The notes beneath the pieces are model-generated. The model was not told where the DNA came from and did no database searches. It saw only the letters and a list, made by a program, of their open reading frames with translations. Positions 1-7,594 of a DNA stretch of 64,000 nucleotides are shown here, one piece after another (position 1 is the first letter of the stretch; each line of letters starts with the position of its first letter). The position numbers and the translations under genes were made by a program. This DNA is from Alistipes sp. (lineage in GTDB: Bacteria; Bacteroidota; Bacteroidia; Bacteroidales; Rikenellaceae), in the NCBI GenBank assembly GCA_017465055.1, contig JAFTWZ010000017.1, positions 1 through 64,000 of the forward strand, written 5' to 3'.

Positions 1-79
1 AACCAAAGTTACCCTTGGCAAGTTTCAAAACCTTCTTTCTTCTTGCGCGTGACGCAACAGCGTTGACTGAACGTGGCAT
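1..79 (-). CDS. rplT: 50S ribosomal protein L20, N-terminal part (cut by window edge)
   Basis: The minus strand from the ATG at 79 reads MPRSVNAVASRARRKKVLKL and continues KGNFG to the window edge, so only 26 residues are visible. This is the typical basic N-terminus of ribosomal protein L20, a 23S rRNA-binding assembly protein of the large subunit. It lies 119 bp downstream of rpmI on the same strand, the usual L35-L20 order. The rest of the gene is outside the window. Confidence 0.93.
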   Translation of the reverse strand, partial: MPRSVNAVASRARRKKVLKLAKGNFG

Positions 80-198
80 AGTTTAAAGTTTTTGATAGAG
101 CTGGTAGCGGTGTGATTCTCTCCCACTCTTTGGGGCTACTGTGCTCCTTGTTGTTATTAAAAAAATCTGTTTTACGCTACTTAATGCTTCGCTCGAAA

Positions 199-393
199 TT
201 ACTTAACGAGCAACTGCTTGATCTTAGCCTCGTCGGCTGGCGAAACGATACCTGAGTAGCAAAGGTTACGCTTACGCTTGTTAGTCTTTTTGGTCAGGAT
301 GTGACTGTGATAAGCGTGCTTACGCTTGATCTTACCTGTGCCGGTGAAAGAAAAACGCTTCTTTGCAGCGGCATTTGTTTTCATTTTTGGCAT
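199..393 (-). CDS. rpmI: 50S ribosomal protein L35
   Basis: This 64-residue, very basic protein begins [20 protein letters not shown], the L35 signature, and has the expected length for the family. L35 is a structural protein of the large ribosomal subunit. The reading frame is open a further 23 codons upstream, but the ATG at 393 gives the conserved MPKMKT start. It also lies downstream of a good promoter at 428-458, so the longer start is rejected. rplT follows. infC and thrS, which often precede rpmI, are not here: the next gene upstream encodes an unrelated EEP-family protein. Confidence 0.96.
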   Translation of the reverse strand: MPKMKTNAAAKKRFSFTGTGKIKRKHAYHSHILTKKTNKRKRNLCYSGIVSPADEAKIKQLLVK

Positions 394-427
394 TGTTACA
401 AAAGTTAATTTAGTTAATAATAGCGTG

Positions 428-458
428 CAAAGGTAAAAATAAAATTCAATATTGCAAA
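428..458 (-). promoter_or_regulatory. Bacteroidota-type promoter for rpmI-rplT
   Basis: On the minus strand a TTTG (-33 box, 458-455) is followed after exactly 19 nt by TACCTTTG (-7 box, 435-428). This matches the Bacteroides consensus TTTG / TAnnTTTG. Transcription would start near 421, giving a leader of about 28 nt to the rpmI ATG. Confidence 0.72.
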
Positions 459-516
459 ACATTTTGCACCATTTCTCGGCAAAAAGAGCATCTATACGCC
501 CTCACAAGCTTGGTTA

Positions 517-1668
517 TCACTGCTTAGCAGGCAGCTTGATATCGGCGCGCAGAGGCAGGTGATCCGATAGTGTCATATCGACGTCGGCCTTGTAGCTCTG
601 CGACGTCATACCCTCCGAGTGCAGGATATAGTCGATACGCAACGTGCAGTACATAGGGCGGAAGGTGTAGCCAAAGCCGCTACCGCACTCTACGAAGGCA
701 TCCTTATGGTTCTTGATAAGCTCGCCGTAGACGTACGACATAGGTGTGTCGTTGAAGTCGCCACAGATAACCCTCTCGTATGGCGTAGCCTCGACAACCA
801 TACGCAGCGTGTCGACATAGTCGGCGCGTATAGAGGAGTTGTTGGCTATGCGGTCGACGATGCTAAGCATACGGTCGCCATCCTGCAGAATCCTACCCTG
901 CTCGATATCCTCGCTATCGCCTGCCGAAATGCTCATAGTGTGCAGATGGTTGTTGAAGATTCTCACCGTATCGTTCTTGTTTACGACGATATCGACCCAT
1001 AGCGACGTACCACGTCCCTTGCCCGAGATATCGCCCGAGGCGATAATAGGATGGGCGCTATAGGTGCGGAGTACCACCTCGCCACCCTCAACAACCTCGC
1101 GCATACCGCCACGCTCGAAGCGAGCATCGAAGAGCGAGTCTACGCGGTTGACACCTCGCAGGTTACGCGTATACTCCTGTAAGCAGATGACGTCGGCATC
1201 CTCGATGGTCGAGTAGTAGTCTACGTAGCCATCCGTAACGTTGCGGTTATCGTCGTTGAGGAAGCCTCGGATGTTGTGTGTGATGACGGTGATAGAGCGC
1301 TTATCGGGCTGAGCCTCCACCTTACGGATAAAATCGATATTGTAGAAGTCCGAGACGCGGAAGAGACCCGGAATGAGCAGTAGAGCTACTATGCCAGCAT
1401 TCTTCCAGCGGCCAGTAACCAACCACAGCAGCATACATACAGCCACACCCATATACAATATAGGTGCAAAGATGCCCACAATCGTAAGCGAGCCGAAGGT
1501 GGCTGGTGGCACATATGGTGTAAGATATGCTATGACGAGGGCTACGGAGAGCGAGATGGTCACAGCCAGCAGTAGGATAACGAACAACGCCCCGAGGAAG
1601 GTACGCTTAGCACGCCTATGGGGTCGTCCAAAGGGTTCGTTGTTATAGGTATCACCTTTCTTTGACAT
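517..1668 (-). CDS. Membrane-anchored endonuclease/exonuclease/phosphatase (EEP) family protein
   Basis: The protein has 383 residues. Three hydrophobic segments lie in the first 105 residues (about 22-50, 58-85 and 89-104), after a basic N-terminus. A soluble EEP fold follows from about 125 to the end. Family catalytic elements are visible: H131-N132, the metal-binding QE at 164-165, HLH at 241-243, GDFND at 303-307, and the terminal SDH at 368-370. The family cleaves phosphodiester bonds in nucleic acids, phosphoinositides or sphingomyelin, and the substrate here cannot be told. It is the last gene of the long minus-strand run, 84 bp after the rhomboid gene. The fold assignment is strong; the function is only general. 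Confidence 0.85.
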   Translation of the reverse strand: MSKKGDTYNNEPFGRPHRRAKRTFLGALFVILLLAVTISLSVALVIAYLTPYVPPATFGSLTIVGIFAPILYMGVAVCMLLWLVTGRWKNAGIVALLLIPGLFRVSDFYNIDFIRKVEAQPDKRSITVITHNIRGFLNDDNRNVTDGYVDYYSTIEDADVICLQEYTRNLRGVNRVDSLFDARFERGGMREVVEGGEVVLRTYSAHPIIASGDISGKGRGTSLWVDIVVNKNDTVRIFNNHLHTMSISAGDSEDIEQGRILQDGDRMLSIVDRIANNSSIRADYVDTLRMVVEATPYERVICGDFNDTPMSYVYGELIKNHKDAFVECGSGFGYTFRPMYCTLRIDYILHSEGMTSQSYKADVDMTLSDHLPLRADIKLPAKQ

Positions 1669-1752
1669 AGTAGTGAGTGTTATGAGCTACGCGAGCTCGA
1701 GTTAATAAGTTTGTGTTAGTTAGTTTGTGTCGTTAATGTAGTGTGGTGTGGC

Positions 1753-2409
1753 TTAATAGTAGTAGTTGCGCTGCCTATCTCTACGCTGCCACCACAGGAG
1801 TAGCAACCAGCCGAAGAACATACCTCCGAGGTGAGCAAAGTGTGCGATACCGTCATTTGGCGAGAAGACGATAAGCAGCAGCTCGATAACGCCATATACC
1901 ACAACGAACCACTTGGCCTTCATAGGAATAGGTGGTATAAGGAGCATAATAGTAGCATTAGGGTGTAGCATACCGAAGGCTAAAAGCAGACCAAAGACTG
2001 CGCCCGAAGCTCCAACCGTTGGTGTACAAAGGTAGGCCATAAGTTCGCTCATAGAGTTGGTATTAGCGATGTCGATTTCGGCCATACCTATCTGAGCCAG
2101 TGCAGCGCCTACGCCACAGACGAAGTAGTAGATAAGGAATCGCTTAGTACCCATCTCCTGTTCCAGTCCGCGTCCGAACATCCAGAGTGCGAACATATTG
2201 AAGAAGAGGTGCGAGAAGCCGCCGTGAAGGAACATATAGGTCACAGGCTGCCAGATTTTGAAGAAGGGGCTCTCGATAGGAAATAGAGCAAAGAGTCCGT
2301 ATAGAGTATCGCTACTCAGCAACATAGTGGCAAGATATGCCACCGTATTGGCAATTAGCAGGTTAAAGACCGCAGGGCTCTGCGACATCTGATTCTGAAA
2401 TGTTGACAT
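1753..2409 (-). CDS. Rhomboid-family intramembrane serine protease
   Basis: The protein has 218 residues and about six membrane helices. The catalytic serine lies in GASGAVFG (Ser135) and the catalytic histidine in AHLGG (His193). The HxxxN element of helix 2 (His67 to Asn71) is also present, so the active site looks intact. Rhomboids cut single-pass membrane proteins inside the lipid bilayer; no substrate is evident. It begins 5 bp after the mutL stop, which suggests co-transcription. The C-terminus is a short tail ending in three tyrosines. Confidence 0.93.
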   Translation of the reverse strand: MSTFQNQMSQSPAVFNLLIANTVAYLATMLLSSDTLYGLFALFPIESPFFKIWQPVTYMFLHGGFSHLFFNMFALWMFGRGLEQEMGTKRFLIYYFVCGVGAALAQIGMAEIDIANTNSMSELMAYLCTPTVGASGAVFGLLLAFGMLHPNATIMLLIPPIPMKAKWFVVVYGVIELLLIVFSPNDGIAHFAHLGGMFFGWLLLLWWQRRDRQRNYYY

Positions 2410-2414
2410 AGTAG

Positions 2415-4385
2415 TTACTGTATTTTAGTAAGTTTAGCACGTAGCTCGTCGAGCGATATCTCGGCCATTATAGGGGCACCAGAGGGCGTATAGCTGACAT
2501 TGGCACACTCCTCGAGGCGCTTGAGCATAAGGCTCACCTCCGCCGTGCTCAGGCCACGGCCATAGCCTCGACTACCGCGCTCGGCCATAAGCTCGGCCAG
2601 GCGTCTATGCTCCTGGTCAATAGGCATACTGCCATCGTCTATACCCGCCAGTAGCGCGTATAGTAGCTCGTCGAGCGGCGTAGCCATATCGACAAGCGCT
2701 GGTCGTCCCGCAACGGCAATGTGACCCTCGCCGCGATACTCTATCTCGAAACCTAAGGCCGCAAACTCCGTAGCGTGCTCCTCGAGCAGAGCATACTCCT
2801 CAAGCGAGAGTATCATCTCCTCGGCAAAGAACATACGTTGCGACGGTGCTGTGCCCGAGCTTAGCGACTTGATGACATCTTCGTATAACACTCGCTCCTT
2901 AGCTCTCTGCATATTGACCACCACGATGCTCGTACCGTAGTGTGCAACGGCAAGACCCGAGGCCAGCATCATAGCCTCGCCAAACGAAGGTCTGGCAGCC
3001 TGGCCTCCGATAGCAAACTCCAGACGTGGCTCACACAGCTCATCATCATCCTCGTCGATATACTCTATCGTCGAGCCTCCGAGCGACGACTTAAGCGTGT
3101 AGTACTCCTCCTGGGCCGCCGCAGCATCTAAGTTGCCCACCTCCACTCGCACAGGCGAAGATATAGGCGTCGCACTACGTGGCTCACCACCGCGTGGCAT
3201 AGCGCCATCGTAGGGCACGTCAAAGCCCGTAAACGGCACATCGGGCATAGGTGCCGTAGGGTCGATATACTCCGAGGCGAAGGGGTTGTACGAACTATTT
3301 GTCGAGGCCTTAGGCTCGTGGTACACCCTCTGCTGACCACCCATAACTGGGATGCTGAAGGCCTCCTGCTCCGAGAAGTCCATCATAGGCACTGCGCCCG
3401 TCTTGGCCAGCGTCTCGCGCACCGCCGCCTGCACAATCTCCAGGATAACATCGTGATCGGCGAACTTAACCGTGGTCTTCTGCGGATGGACGTTGACATC
3501 TACCCTATCAGGGTCGACCGTAAGATATAGGAAGTACGAGGGCATAGACCCATCAGGGATTAGCTTCTCGTAGCTGCGCACAATGGTGCGTTGCATAGCC
3601 GGAGATTGGAAGTAGCGGCCATTGACGAATAGGTACTGCTCGTTATTACGGCGCTTGGCGGCCTGGGGTCGCCCCACGAAGCCCTCGATGCGCACAACAG
3701 AGGTCGAGACCTCGACATCGAGCAGATTACTCTTGATATGCTTACCCATTAGGTCGATAATCCTACCGCGCCTATTGGTTGGCGATAGCGAGTATACTAA
3801 GGCGTCGTTCTGCCTCAGCTCGAACTCGACATCGGGGTTACAAAGCGCCACGCGCACAAACTCCTGCTTTATCTGCGACGTTAAGCGCGAGTTATCGCCA
3901 TCGATAAACTTTCTTCGTGACGGCACGTTGTAGAAGAGGTTGCGCACCACAAACTGCGAGCCTACCGAGCACGACACAGGCTCCTGCGAGCGAAACTCAC
4001 CACCCGAGATTGAGGTGAGCGTGCCTAACTCATCCTCCTCGCGGCGCGTGCGCAGCTCCACCTCGGCCACAGCAGCTATCGAAGCCAACGCCTCGCCACG
4101 GAAGCCAAAGGTATGGAGTTTGTAGACATCCTCTATCGACGAAATCTTCGACGTAGCGTGGCGGTCGAAGGCGAGGCGCGCATCTACGGCCGACATACCG
4201 CAACCGTCGTCGACAATCTGTATAAGGTCGCGGCCACCATTGCGGAAGTTGACACGCACACACCTCGCCCCCGCGTCAATGGAGTTCTCCATCATCTCCT
4301 TGACAACGTTCGAGGGTGCGTTGACAACCTCGCCTGCCGCAATCTGGTTGGCGACAATCTCTGGTAGTAGCTTTATACAATTCAT
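2415..4385 (-). CDS. mutL: DNA mismatch repair protein MutL
   Basis: The protein has 656 residues, a normal length. The N-terminal GHKL ATPase shows the ENSIDAGA, DDGCGM and GFRGEAL motifs, followed by the transducer domain to about 330. A low-complexity linker (about 340-450) leads to the C-terminal dimerisation domain. MutL couples mismatch recognition by MutS to strand removal. In endonuclease-type MutLs the C-terminal domain carries DQHA(x)2E(x)4E; here the aligned segment is NMQRAKERVLYE (491-502), which keeps the two glutamates but not D, Q or H. The CPHGRP-like motif near the end reads TPSGAP. Nicking activity may therefore be lost or altered. It overlaps no neighbour and sits 22 bp after the preceding gene. 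Confidence 0.96.
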   Translation of the reverse strand: MNCIKLLPEIVANQIAAGEVVNAPSNVVKEMMENSIDAGARCVRVNFRNGGRDLIQIVDDGCGMSAVDARLAFDRHATSKISSIEDVYKLHTFGFRGEALASIAAVAEVELRTRREEDELGTLTSISGGEFRSQEPVSCSVGSQFVVRNLFYNVPSRRKFIDGDNSRLTSQIKQEFVRVALCNPDVEFELRQNDALVYSLSPTNRRGRIIDLMGKHIKSNLLDVEVSTSVVRIEGFVGRPQAAKRRNNEQYLFVNGRYFQSPAMQRTIVRSYEKLIPDGSMPSYFLYLTVDPDRVDVNVHPQKTTVKFADHDVILEIVQAAVRETLAKTGAVPMMDFSEQEAFSIPVMGGQQRVYHEPKASTNSSYNPFASEYIDPTAPMPDVPFTGFDVPYDGAMPRGGEPRSATPISSPVRVEVGNLDAAAAQEEYYTLKSSLGGSTIEYIDEDDDELCEPRLEFAIGGQAARPSFGEAMMLASGLAVAHYGTSIVVVNMQRAKERVLYEDVIKSLSSGTAPSQRMFFAEEMILSLEEYALLEEHATEFAALGFEIEYRGEGHIAVAGRPALVDMATPLDELLYALLAGIDDGSMPIDQEHRRLAELMAERGSRGYGRGLSTAEVSLMLKRLEECANVSYTPSGAPIMAEISLDELRAKLTKIQ

Positions 4386-4407
4386 ACGCCGTGCTGCTCC
4401 GTATACT

Positions 4408-4965
4408 CTATTTCTCTACCCTTTTATAGTTCTCGATGACAACATCGTCGTCGTAGATGGTCACCGTAGGATTCTGCCTATTCCACTCCTCTATCTCGTT
4501 GATAGCCTCGGGTGTAAGGCTCTCGAACTCATTAAAGTCTATATCGCCGTGCTGCTCGTAGAGCGTGATGCTCAACTCTCCATCGCTACCATCGCGGCGC
4601 ATATCTCCTACCTTGATGGTCTCGACGCCTGCAGCGATGCGTGCCGCGCGCTTCTCGGCCTCGGCCGCCTCGGCAAACTTCATAAAGCGCGGAAGGAACA
4701 CCAGCGTGGCAAAGCCCAAAATAAGGGCCAGTACCAAGATATGCCACATTCCCGACATCGTACTACCCTCGCCACGCGATGCATCGCGTGCCTCGCGCTG
4801 CGTGCGTATATACTTTCCCGGAGCATACTCCTCGTCGTCGGTTGCCGACGAGGTACCGTGGAGCTCGCGACGACGACGGTCACGCTCCTCCTTTACCGGG
4901 TCGTAGTAGCGCGGTATGTAGTTAAACTGTCGCGGATGACGCTTATGTGGTCTAAAAAATGACAT
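4408..4965 (-). CDS. Conserved single-pass membrane protein of unknown function, beside mutL
   Basis: The protein has 185 residues. The N-terminus is basic and aromatic (RQFNYIPRYYDPVKEERDRR), followed by a charged, disordered-looking stretch. One membrane helix lies at about 73-92. The C-terminal part is acidic (about 120-185) and ends YDDDVVIENYKRVEK. The N-terminal motif resembles small conserved proteins found next to mutL in other Bacteroidales, so this is likely a real, lineage-conserved gene. No catalytic motif is seen and no function is proposed. It lies between dnaJ (54 bp) and mutL (22 bp) on the same strand. Confidence 0.75.
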   Translation of the reverse strand: MSFFRPHKRHPRQFNYIPRYYDPVKEERDRRRRELHGTSSATDDEEYAPGKYIRTQREARDASRGEGSTMSGMWHILVLALILGFATLVFLPRFMKFAEAAEAEKRAARIAAGVETIKVGDMRRDGSDGELSITLYEQHGDIDFNEFESLTPEAINEIEEWNRQNPTVTIYDDDVVIENYKRVEK

Positions 4966-5019
4966 ATCACCGGGTGTTTATGATAGTAACCTCTCGAAAA
5001 GACTCCTTATTCGAGCTCT

Positions 5020-6198
5020 TCAACTGCGGAAGAAGGACTTTATACGCTCCAGGATATTCTGTCTCTCGACCTTTTCGGCCTGCTTGAAGTGAGGCATCTG
5101 GCCAAGTTTCTCGACCATCTCGCGCTCCTCCTTAGTAAGCTCCGTAGGTATAGTGATATCGACGATAACCTTGATATCGCCACGACCATAGCCATTGATA
5201 TCTGGAAGACCCTTACCACGCAGACGAAGCACCTTGCCAGCGTGAGTACCTGGGGCAATCTTGATACGCACCTTACCATCGATCGTAGGCACCTCGACCT
5301 CGCCACCGAGAATTGCCGTAACTACAGGGATGTTGAGCGTATGGCCTAAGTCGTTGCCATCGCGCACAAGCTGAGGATTGTGCTCCTCCTCGATGATGAC
5401 TATAAGGTCGCCATTTACGCCACCCTGACGCGCAGCATTACCACGGCCACGCACCGTGAGTGCCTGACCCTCGGCGATACCAGCCGGGATATTTATCTCG
5501 ACAACCTCCTGGCCGCGCTCCGTGCCCTCGCCACCACACTTATCGCATCTATCCTTGATTACGCGACCAGAGCCTTGACACTCGGGACATACGCTCTGTG
5601 TCTGCATACGTCCAAAGAACGAGTTCTGCACCGTGACGACATAGCCCGAGCCGCCGCACCTGCTACACGTAGCATACGACGATGAATCCTTAGCACCCGA
5701 GCCACCACACTTTGAGCAGGCGATGGTCTTGTTAATCTTTAGCTTCTTGGTCACGCCCTCCGAAATCTCCTTAAGCGTGAGCTTTACCGTAACGCGTATG
5801 TCGCTACCGCGGTTGGCACGCTGCTGACGGCCACGTGAGCCGCCACCAAAGCCACTGAAGCCGCCGCCAAAGGCGCCACCAAAGATATCGCCGAACTGCT
5901 CGAAGATATCCTCCATCGTAAAGCCTCCAGCACCGCCAAAGCCTCCGAAGCCACCGCCACCACCAGCGCCGTTCATACCTGCGTGGCCAAAGCGGTCGTA
6001 ACGCGCGCGCTTCTCCTCGTTCGAGAGCACATCGTAGGCCTCGGCAGCCTCCTTGAACTTCTCCTCAGCCTCCTTATCGCCAGGGTTCTTATCGGGGTGA
6101 TACTTTATCGCGGCCTTACGATAGGCCTTCTTTATGGTCTCGGCATCGGCATTACGCTCGACACCTAACACCTCGTAGTAATCTCTCTTTTCTGCCAT
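5020..6198 (-). CDS. dnaJ: Chaperone protein DnaJ (Hsp40)
   Basis: The protein has 392 residues with the full type I architecture. A J domain (1-70) has HPD at 34-36. A Gly/Phe-rich region follows (about 76-125). Four zinc-binding CxxCxGxG repeats come next ([32 protein letters not shown]), then two substrate-binding C-terminal domains. DnaJ delivers unfolded clients to DnaK and stimulates its ATPase. It starts 11 bp after grpE, its functional partner, so the two are surely co-transcribed; dnaK is not in the window. Confidence 0.97.
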   Translation of the reverse strand: MAEKRDYYEVLGVERNADAETIKKAYRKAAIKYHPDKNPGDKEAEEKFKEAAEAYDVLSNEEKRARYDRFGHAGMNGAGGGGGFGGFGGAGGFTMEDIFEQFGDIFGGAFGGGFSGFGGGSRGRQQRANRGSDIRVTVKLTLKEISEGVTKKLKINKTIACSKCGGSGAKDSSSYATCSRCGGSGYVVTVQNSFFGRMQTQSVCPECQGSGRVIKDRCDKCGGEGTERGQEVVEINIPAGIAEGQALTVRGRGNAARQGGVNGDLIVIIEEEHNPQLVRDGNDLGHTLNIPVVTAILGGEVEVPTIDGKVRIKIAPGTHAGKVLRLRGKGLPDINGYGRGDIKVIVDITIPTELTKEEREMVEKLGQMPHFKQAEKVERQNILERIKSFFRS

Positions 6199-6209
6199 AA
6201 TAACATCTA

Positions 6210-6791
6210 TTACTCGCCTACGACAACCTTAGCATAGCGCAATACGTGCTCACCGAGCTTATATCCGCGCTGCACACAGTCGATAACCTCGCCGCGCTTA
6301 TCCTCGCCAGCAGCGAAGCGTGCCACGGCCTCCTGCTCCTCCTCGTTGAAGGGCTTGCCTACGCAATCTATAACGGTGATTCCTGCTGCCGAGAGCACAC
6401 TCTCGAACTTCTTCATAACCAGCTCCTCGCCGTGACGCAGAGCCTCCACATCGTCGCTCTTATGCGACGCTGCCACAGCCCTCTCCATATCGTCCAGTAT
6501 TGGGAGTATAGCCTTCCAAGCACCCTCGCAGCCACGCTCTACAAGCTCCATCTTCTCGCGCAGCGTGCGCTTACGGAAGTTGTCGAACTCGGCCTGCAGA
6601 CGCATATACTTATCGCGCCACACGGCAATCTGCTCCTCGAGCGTTGGCTCGGCTGACACATTGTCAGCAGCCTCGGCTCCGCCATCTGTCATATTGTCAG
6701 TCGACGCAGCCTCCGCAGTAGCCTCGTGGCTCTTGTCTACGCCCTCTTCCGTCGTAATATCTCTTTCGTTGTCAGACATTTGCTTCTTCAT
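6210..6791 (-). CDS. grpE: Nucleotide exchange factor GrpE
   Basis: The protein has 193 residues from the ATG at 6791. An acidic, disordered N-terminus is followed by a long coiled coil ([20 protein letters not shown]) and the C-terminal beta domain containing [16 protein letters not shown]. GrpE releases ADP from DnaK to reset the chaperone cycle. The frame is open upstream to 6896, but that would overlap the methyltransferase gene and add unrelated sequence, so the start at 6791 (or the ATG four codons later, 6779) is preferred. dnaJ follows after 11 bp. Confidence 0.95.
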   Translation of the reverse strand: MKKQMSDNERDITTEEGVDKSHEATAEAASTDNMTDGGAEAADNVSAEPTLEEQIAVWRDKYMRLQAEFDNFRKRTLREKMELVERGCEGAWKAILPILDDMERAVAASHKSDDVEALRHGEELVMKKFESVLSAAGITVIDCVGKPFNEEEQEAVARFAAGEDKRGEVIDCVQRGYKLGEHVLRYAKVVVGE

Positions 6792-6832
6792 AACTATATT
6801 ATATTTTACTATTTCGCTATATATGGAACAAA

Positions 6833-7555
6833 TTATATGCCGAGCAGAAATATTGTCGGACGCTTGGCAATGTTTGGCACACCACGCTTGCGCCACTCGG
6901 CGATGGTAAGCGTTGCAATATACTCCTCGGGCGAGGTGATGTCCGTAGCTACCGTAAGCCTAAGCGTTGGCGCTACGCTACGCACCAGAGTATCGAAGAG
7001 CTTGACGTTGCGATACGGCGCCTCGATAAATAGTTGCGACTGGCGCTCGTCACGCACTCGACGCTCAAGCTCGCGAAGGCGCTTTGAGCGCTCGCCATCC
7101 TTGATTGGCAGGTAGCCAACAAAGGCAAACGACTGGCCATTAAGTCCCGAGGCCATAACCGACATAAGTATCGACGAGGGACCAACCAACGGAACTACCC
7201 TAACACCGTTGCGGTGTGCTAAGGCTACGATATCGGCACCAGGGTCGGCAACACCCGGCACGCCAGCCTCGGAGATGACTCCTGCAGAGCGGCCCTCGAG
7301 CACAGGGCGTAGCATACGCTCTACCTCTTCGGCCGATGTGGTATGTTCGTTAAGCTCTACAAACTCCAGCTCGTCAATCTTACGCTCTATGCCTGCGCGG
7401 CTAAGGAAGCGGCGCGCCGAGCGTACGTTCTCGACAATGAAGTAGTCGAGGCTGTTCATCACCTCGAGGTTATGCTTAGGTAGCACATCCCACACATCCC
7501 TCTCGTCCGAGATAGGACAGGGAATCATATATATCGTACCCTTATCTTTTGTCAT
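6833..7555 (-). CDS. RsmI-like SAM-dependent methyltransferase (tetrapyrrole methylase fold)
   Basis: The protein has 240 residues. ISEAGVPGVADPG (about 94-106) matches the ISDAGTPGISDPG signature of RsmI, which 2'-O-methylates C1402 of 16S rRNA. The N-terminus (GTIYMIPCPISDE) and the VGPSSILMSVMASGL segment also fit the fold. It is shorter than E. coli RsmI (about 286), as is usual for a Bacteroidota subfamily, so whether the target is still C1402 is an inference. It lies 39 bp after murF-alr and 41 bp before grpE in the same run. Confidence 0.85.
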   Translation of the reverse strand: MTKDKGTIYMIPCPISDERDVWDVLPKHNLEVMNSLDYFIVENVRSARRFLSRAGIERKIDELEFVELNEHTTSAEEVERMLRPVLEGRSAGVISEAGVPGVADPGADIVALAHRNGVRVVPLVGPSSILMSVMASGLNGQSFAFVGYLPIKDGERSKRLRELERRVRDERQSQLFIEAPYRNVKLFDTLVRSVAPTLRLTVATDITSPEEYIATLTIAEWRKRGVPNIAKRPTIFLLGI

Positions 7556-7594
7556 AGCTCTATTCTACAATCGTTTCACGTCATATTCGAGTCG

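Noticed and set aside
4240-4962. 240-codon plus-strand open frame
   Set aside because: It lies entirely opposite mutL and the conserved membrane protein gene, whose coding is clear. It is an antisense shadow.
6792-6896. N-terminal extension of GrpE (35 additional residues)
   Set aside because: It overlaps the end of the upstream methyltransferase gene and has no similarity to GrpE; the ATG at 6791 gives the normal acidic start.
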